Part shown: positions 60,965 to 64,000 of the stretch, piece by piece | Layout: each line of letters starts with the position of its first letter | Position numbering within the stretch: the stretch's first letter is position 1 | NCBI GenBank assembly: GCA_030263395.1 | Contig: SZOW01000009.1 | Coordinates: forward strand, 35,333 to 99,332 | Direction: 5' to 3' | DNA length: 64,000 bases | DNA from: QUBU01 sp014337915 | GTDB lineage: Bacteria > Pseudomonadota > Gammaproteobacteria > Steroidobacterales > GCA-2729495 | The notes under the pieces: generated by a model | Told to the model about the DNA's origin: nothing | Databases searched by the model: none | Seen by the model: the letters and a program-made list of their open reading frames with translations, nothing else | Program-made: the position numbers and the translations under genes

Positions 60965-61459
60965 ATGCACCCTGCACTCGGTCACCTGCTCACGCCCCGC
61001 TGGTTGCTGCACCGGCGGTTTCCGCCGGCAAGCCTGGCGGCGATCACGGCGGCCATCGAGGCCGCCGAACGCCAGCATGGCGGCGAGATCCGGTTCGCCA
61101 TCGAGACCTGCCTGAACCTCGCGGACCTGCGGCACCCGGATGCCGGCCGGCGCCGGGCCCTGGAACTGTTCTCGCAGCTGCGCATCTGGGACACGGCGGG
61201 CAACAACGGCGTACTCATCTATGTTCTGCTTGCCGGTCACTCCATCCACATCGTTGCCGACCGGGGGTTCACCGGCCGGGTCTCGGCGGGCGAATGGGCG
61301 GCCGTCTGCCGGCTCATGGAAGCCAAATTCCACGAGGGACGCTTCGAGGCGGGGGCGGTGGCCGGCGTGGCCGCGGTCTCGGCCCTGATCGGGCGCCATT
61401 TCCCTCCAGGGGCGGGTGATCGCAACGAACTGCCGGACGCGCCGGTCATCATCGGCTGA
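60965..61459 (+). CDS. Second TPM-domain protein
   Basis: A 164-residue protein without a signal peptide. IAAIEAAERQHGGEIRFAIETCLNL and NNGVLIYVLLAGHSIHIVADRGFTGRV are the TPM core, and FHEGRFEAGAVAGVAAVSALIGRHFP is the last helix. I start at the ATG at 60965, five bases after the previous stop; a longer frame exists but is a shadow. The three-gene LemA-TPM-TPM set is a common bacterial arrangement. It lacks the glycine-rich tail of its partner and is likely cytoplasmic or membrane-associated. Confidence 0.85.
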   Translation: MHPALGHLLTPRWLLHRRFPPASLAAITAAIEAAERQHGGEIRFAIETCLNLADLRHPDAGRRRALELFSQLRIWDTAGNNGVLIYVLLAGHSIHIVADRGFTGRVSAGEWAAVCRLMEAKFHEGRFEAGAVAGVAAVSALIGRHFPPGAGDRNELPDAPVIIG

Positions 61460-61612
61460 CGGGCCGAGGCCAAGCGCGTCAGGAAGTGACCTGCCACGTC
61501 ACCCCTGCGGACTTAATCCCGGCCCATTGCGCCACCGTTGCCGGCTTATGTCGCGTGGTACGCCTCCTGCTTGGTTCCTGTCGTGGCACTTGGATCCGGA
61601 AGGCGGACGACA

Positions 61613-61894
61613 GTGAGCAAGGTACGTGTGATTCGTGACCAGGACCCCACCGAGGCCGGTGACGACTTCCTGCGCGTCTCCTGCCAGGGTGACGAGGCCA
61701 CCGGCGTTTTCACGGTTATCGAGCGCGTCCTGAGCCAGGCCTGCGGTGCGGAGCAGACGGGTGGCTGGCGGTTTCGCCGGCTGTTCGGCGGCCTGCTGGA
61801 GAGCCACGATGCAGCCCTGAACCTGGCGGAAGCCTATGCACGCCACAAAGGCGTCCCCGTGGTCTACGCGGAGACGCGCGGCCGCCAGGCCTAG
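61613..61894 (+). CDS. Small cytoplasmic protein of unknown function
   Basis: A 93-residue protein from a GTG start with GGAAGG upstream. It contains a beta hairpin (DFLRVSCQGDEATGVFTVIERVLSQACG), a region rich in Arg and Gly (WRFRRLFGGLLESHDAAL) and a helix (NLAEAYARHKGVPVVYAETR). No family recognised. Its stop TAG shares bases with the stop of the convergent DUF2063 gene (CTAG). The neighbours are unrelated. Real but uncharacterised. Confidence 0.6.
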   Translation: MSKVRVIRDQDPTEAGDDFLRVSCQGDEATGVFTVIERVLSQACGAEQTGGWRFRRLFGGLLESHDAALNLAEAYARHKGVPVVYAETRGRQA

Positions 61895-62715
61895 CGGTTC
61901 CCGCCCGGGCCATCGCCCGGCAATGTCGCAGGCTCGCCCGTCGACGGCGGGCATAGCGTGCCAATGATGATGTCGTCCGCGGCCCAGCGGGCCAGTCCAG
62001 CGGCGGCATCGGCAGCACCTGCCTGGTATTCGAGTGCGGCCATCGCCTCGGCCAGCGTGGCGCCCGCAGCCAGCCTGGACAGGCAGAGGAAACCGGCCGG
62101 GTCCAGCCGGTGCAGTTCGACGCCGTCGCTGGCGCGCCTTACCAGCAGATGCTCGGCACATGCCCTGGCGGGTGCGTCGGCACGACCGCCCTGCTGGTGG
62201 CTGCGCCAGCTGTCGAAGCAGGGGTAATCCAGGGCCAGCAGGCGCACCGACGGGTGCAGGACCAGCCGCAGCTGGCTGCGTGCCTCGGCTGCCATGCCGG
62301 CGATCACCGCCGGATCGAATTGCTCGCCGCTGTCGGCGGCGGTCATGGCTTCCTGTACCGCCCATTCCAGCCGCGCCAGTTCCGCCAGCCAGGCATCGAC
62401 GGAACCGGCCAGCGCTTTGGCAAGGAACCCAGGCAGGGCACGACCGGTCTCGAAGAGATTTCCTGAGGGAGAGGGGTGATGGCGCTGGTAGCTCCATGCC
62501 ATGCGCCGGAACTCCGTGCCGCCCATCTGCCCGGCCAGCACCGGAAAGGCGGCCTCGAGTGCCGTGGCGAAATTCTCCCGGGTATTGACGCGATAGACGC
62601 CGATGCGTCGCGCCAGGTCGATCGCCGGCTGCAGGTGGCAGACCAGGGTCGCCGGCTCCGCCCGGTTCAGCATCACCGCGACGATGTCACGCTGCAGCTC
62701 ACGCAACGCGGGCAC
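61891..62715 (-). CDS. bufC: DUF2063 protein, bufferin operon partner (BufC/HvfC-like)
   Basis: A 274-residue protein of family DUF2063. LRELQRDIVAVMLNR at the start, VNTRENFATALEAAFPVLAGQMG and SYQRHHPSPSGNLFETGRALPGFLA match the MNIO partner protein (HvfC/BufC/MbnC-like), which contributes to leader-peptide recognition. The start is set at the GTG at 62715 because it opens the conserved region and overlaps the DUF692 gene; a TTG at 62742 is an alternative. It lies last in the operon bufA-bufB-bufC and shares stop bases with the convergent small gene. Confidence 0.82.
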   Translation of the reverse strand: MPALRELQRDIVAVMLNRAEPATLVCHLQPAIDLARRIGVYRVNTRENFATALEAAFPVLAGQMGGTEFRRMAWSYQRHHPSPSGNLFETGRALPGFLAKALAGSVDAWLAELARLEWAVQEAMTAADSGEQFDPAVIAGMAAEARSQLRLVLHPSVRLLALDYPCFDSWRSHQQGGRADAPARACAEHLLVRRASDGVELHRLDPAGFLCLSRLAAGATLAEAMAALEYQAGAADAAAGLARWAADDIIIGTLCPPSTGEPATLPGDGPGGNR

Positions 62716-63562
62716 GGCCAGCCTCCATGAGCCGGTCGGCAAGCCGCGCCTCCGCGATCAGCGCCGCCAGCGGTGGCAGCCTGGCATCTCGCTCGAGCAG
62801 TACCGGGCGCCTGCCGATGCGCAGCAGCGCGGCCGCGAACAGCTGCCAGACGGCGGCCGCGACCGGGGCGTCGTGTGTGTCCACCAGCAGGGTCTCGCCC
62901 GCTGCCGCTACCACGCTATGGCCGGCGATGTGGTACTCGGCCACCAGCTCCGGCGGGATCGCGTCCAGGTAGGCCAGCGGGTCGAAGCCGTGGTTGCTGG
63001 CGTTGACGAAGATATTGTTGACGTCGAGGAGCAGCAGGCAGCCGGCGCGGCGCGCCAGCGCCACGAGGAACTCCCATTCCGTCATCTCGTTGCCGGCGAA
63101 CTGCAGGTAGCTCGACACGTTCTCGACGAGGATCTGGCGCCCGAGGAGGTCCTGAACCTGGCCGACCCGCGACACCAGCTGTGCCAGCGCTTCGCTGGTG
63201 CAGGGCATCGGCAGCAGGTCGTTGAGGAACGTGCCCGCCACCGAGCCCCAGGCCACGTGCTCCGAGACCAGGGCGGGCTCGACGCGCCTGACCAGGCGCG
63301 CCAGGCGGCGCAGGTGCTCGCCGTCGAGCGGATCCGTCGAGCCGAGCGAGAGGCCGACGCCATGCAGGCTCAGGCCATAGTCGTGGCGGATGGTGTCCAG
63401 CAGCTGCAGCTGCCGGCCGCCGTCGGCGAAGAAATTCTCGCTATGAACCTCGACCCAGGGAATGTCGGGTCGTGCTTCCAGGAAGTCGGCGTGGTGCGCG
63501 GCTCGCAGCCCGATCCCGGCACTGGCCGGGATCGGCCGCGAACTGCTGGTTGCCGCTGGCAC
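62699..63562 (-). CDS. bufB: DUF692 multinuclear non-haem iron oxidase (MNIO; BufB-like)
   Basis: A 287-residue TIM-barrel enzyme of the DUF692/MNIO family. Metal-ligand-type residues occur in EVHSENFF, SLHGVGLSLGS, SEHVAWGS, ILVENVSSYLQF, LLDVNNIFVNASNHGFDP, EYHIAGHS and VDTHDAPV. The enzymes oxidise cysteines of a precursor peptide, in bufferins to 5-thiooxazoles. Start is GTG, 12 bases after the precursor gene stop, suggesting coupled translation. Its 3' end overlaps the DUF2063 start, so the three genes form a compact operon. The cysteine-bearing substrate is the adjacent DUF2282 protein. Confidence 0.9.
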   Translation of the reverse strand: MPAATSSSRPIPASAGIGLRAAHHADFLEARPDIPWVEVHSENFFADGGRQLQLLDTIRHDYGLSLHGVGLSLGSTDPLDGEHLRRLARLVRRVEPALVSEHVAWGSVAGTFLNDLLPMPCTSEALAQLVSRVGQVQDLLGRQILVENVSSYLQFAGNEMTEWEFLVALARRAGCLLLLDVNNIFVNASNHGFDPLAYLDAIPPELVAEYHIAGHSVVAAAGETLLVDTHDAPVAAAVWQLFAAALLRIGRRPVLLERDARLPPLAALIAEARLADRLMEAGRARVA

Positions 63563-63574
63563 GGCCTGCGCCGA

Positions 63575-63850
63575 TCAGGCGCCCTGCTTGCCAGGCTCCG
63601 TGCTGCCGCCGGCCTTGGTGCACTCGCCCTTGGGCACGTACTTCCATTCGCCCGGATCGTTGTCGACCTTGGCCTGGCCCTGGCAGCCGTGGGCCTTGGA
63701 GGCGCAGTCGTTCTGGCCCGCCTTGGCGATGCCGTAGCACTTTTCCTTGCTGCCACTGTCGGCGGCAGCCGCGCCGCTGCTGACGGCGAGCGTGCCCATG
63801 GCGATCAGGCCGGTGACGGCAGCGGAGATCAGGTTCGCTTTGCTGGTCAT
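63575..63850 (-). CDS. bufA: DUF2282 bufferin-type RiPP precursor
   Basis: A 91-residue exported peptide. Residues 1-30 (ISAAVTGLIAMGTLAVSSGAAAA) are a signal peptide. The core has the DUF2282 pattern KCYGIAKAGQNDCASKAHGC with four cysteines (38, 49, 56, 77), GQAKVDNDPGEWKYVPKGEC and a short Gly/Ser-rich end. In bufferins the two middle cysteines are changed to 5-thiooxazoles and the outer two form a disulfide; the product binds copper in the periplasm. AGGAG precedes the ATG. The enzyme gene follows 12 bases later. Confidence 0.88.
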   Translation of the reverse strand: MTSKANLISAAVTGLIAMGTLAVSSGAAAADSGSKEKCYGIAKAGQNDCASKAHGCQGQAKVDNDPGEWKYVPKGECTKAGGSTEPGKQGA

Positions 63851-63893
63851 GAGGGCTCTCTCCTGTCGTGGGTGGTCATTCCGGGAGTACGCG

Positions 63894-64000
63894 TCAGGGC
63901 TGGTCGCAGTCGGTGCGCTTGAGCACGACGCGGCGGTTGAGGGCGCGGCCATCGGCGGTCTTGTTGTCGGCGATGGGCTGGCTCTCGCCGGCACCGGAGG
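63894..64000 (-). CDS. OmpA-family C-terminal domain protein, 3' end (start outside window)
   Basis: Only the last 34-35 codons are visible. GESQPIADNKTADGRALNRRVVLKRTDCDQP is the end of an OmpA-type peptidoglycan-binding domain, whose NRRV motif is characteristic. The gene runs in from beyond base 64000. It stops 43 bases before the bufferin precursor gene on the same strand, so cotranscription is possible. An OmpA-like protein beside a bufferin operon is not a partner I know of. Confidence 0.8.
   Translation of the reverse strand, partial: SGAGESQPIADNKTADGRALNRRVVLKRTDCDQP

Overview
The window looks like a chromosomal segment of a free-living, aerobic to microaerobic gammaproteobacterium. 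It is very GC-rich by eye, its genes are densely packed on both strands, and many stop and start codons overlap (ATGA or GTGA). Gene content (MtgA, SrkA, YadGH, MdtD, cbb3 oxidase, NsrR-type NO response, LemA/TPM, DUF692/DUF2282) would fit Steroidobacterales, Nevskiales or Xanthomonadales relatives. That placement is inference only. I see no insertion sequence, phage, CRISPR array or integrase. One tRNA gene, tRNA-Arg(UCG), is present.

Layout. 1-6.5 kb: the end of an alcohol dehydrogenase, a nucleotide-carrier-like membrane protein, a BNR-propeller/MoaD-like pair divergent from a MoeB-rhodanese gene, an aromatic/aspartate aminotransferase and a VOC protein. 6.5-12 kb: FAD monooxygenase, aldehyde dehydrogenase, GST, tRNA-Arg and a secreted type-B carboxylesterase. 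12-17 kb: YadGH-type ABC exporter, a DUF1800/DUF1501 secreted pair and an orphan membrane protein. 17-24 kb: a periplasmic repeat protein, then an operon of a TolB-like propeller and two amidohydrolase-family proteins, most of whose amidohydrolase modules lack the metal-binding HxH. 24-33 kb: SDR, GST, cysteine-synthase-like enzyme, two alpha/beta hydrolases, an HPF/RaiA ribosome factor, a cold-shock protein with a clear terminator and two MFS carriers. 32-40 kb: sulfate ABC transporter genes (binding protein divergent from cysA-cysT-cysW), in which CysA carries a C-terminal extension resembling universal stress protein, followed by a histidine kinase/response regulator pair.

40-49.5 kb is the most coherent block. 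A ccoNOQP cbb3 oxidase operon ends in a small hidden FixH-like membrane ORF and is followed by a ferredoxin-reductase-like flavoprotein. Next comes a five-gene operon (DUF2249, polytopic membrane protein, double DUF2249, DUF59, small protein) preceded by an excellent NsrR-like operator that contains a perfect -35 hexamer. I read this as a microaerobic respiration and nitric-oxide-response island.

49.5-62 kb: flavin reductase, a D-2-hydroxyacid dehydrogenase with a signal peptide, tandem-VOC protein, SrkA kinase, MtgA, a GAF-GGDEF cyclase, hemerythrin, an NdvB-like GH17-GT2 glucan synthase and a LemA-TPM-TPM operon. 61.9-64 kb: a bufferin-type RiPP operon (DUF2282 precursor, DUF692 metallo-oxidase, DUF2063 partner) downstream of an OmpA-family gene cut by the window edge.

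Most functions rest on motif recognition without database searches. Start codons were chosen from ribosome-binding sites, domain starts and gene overlaps.
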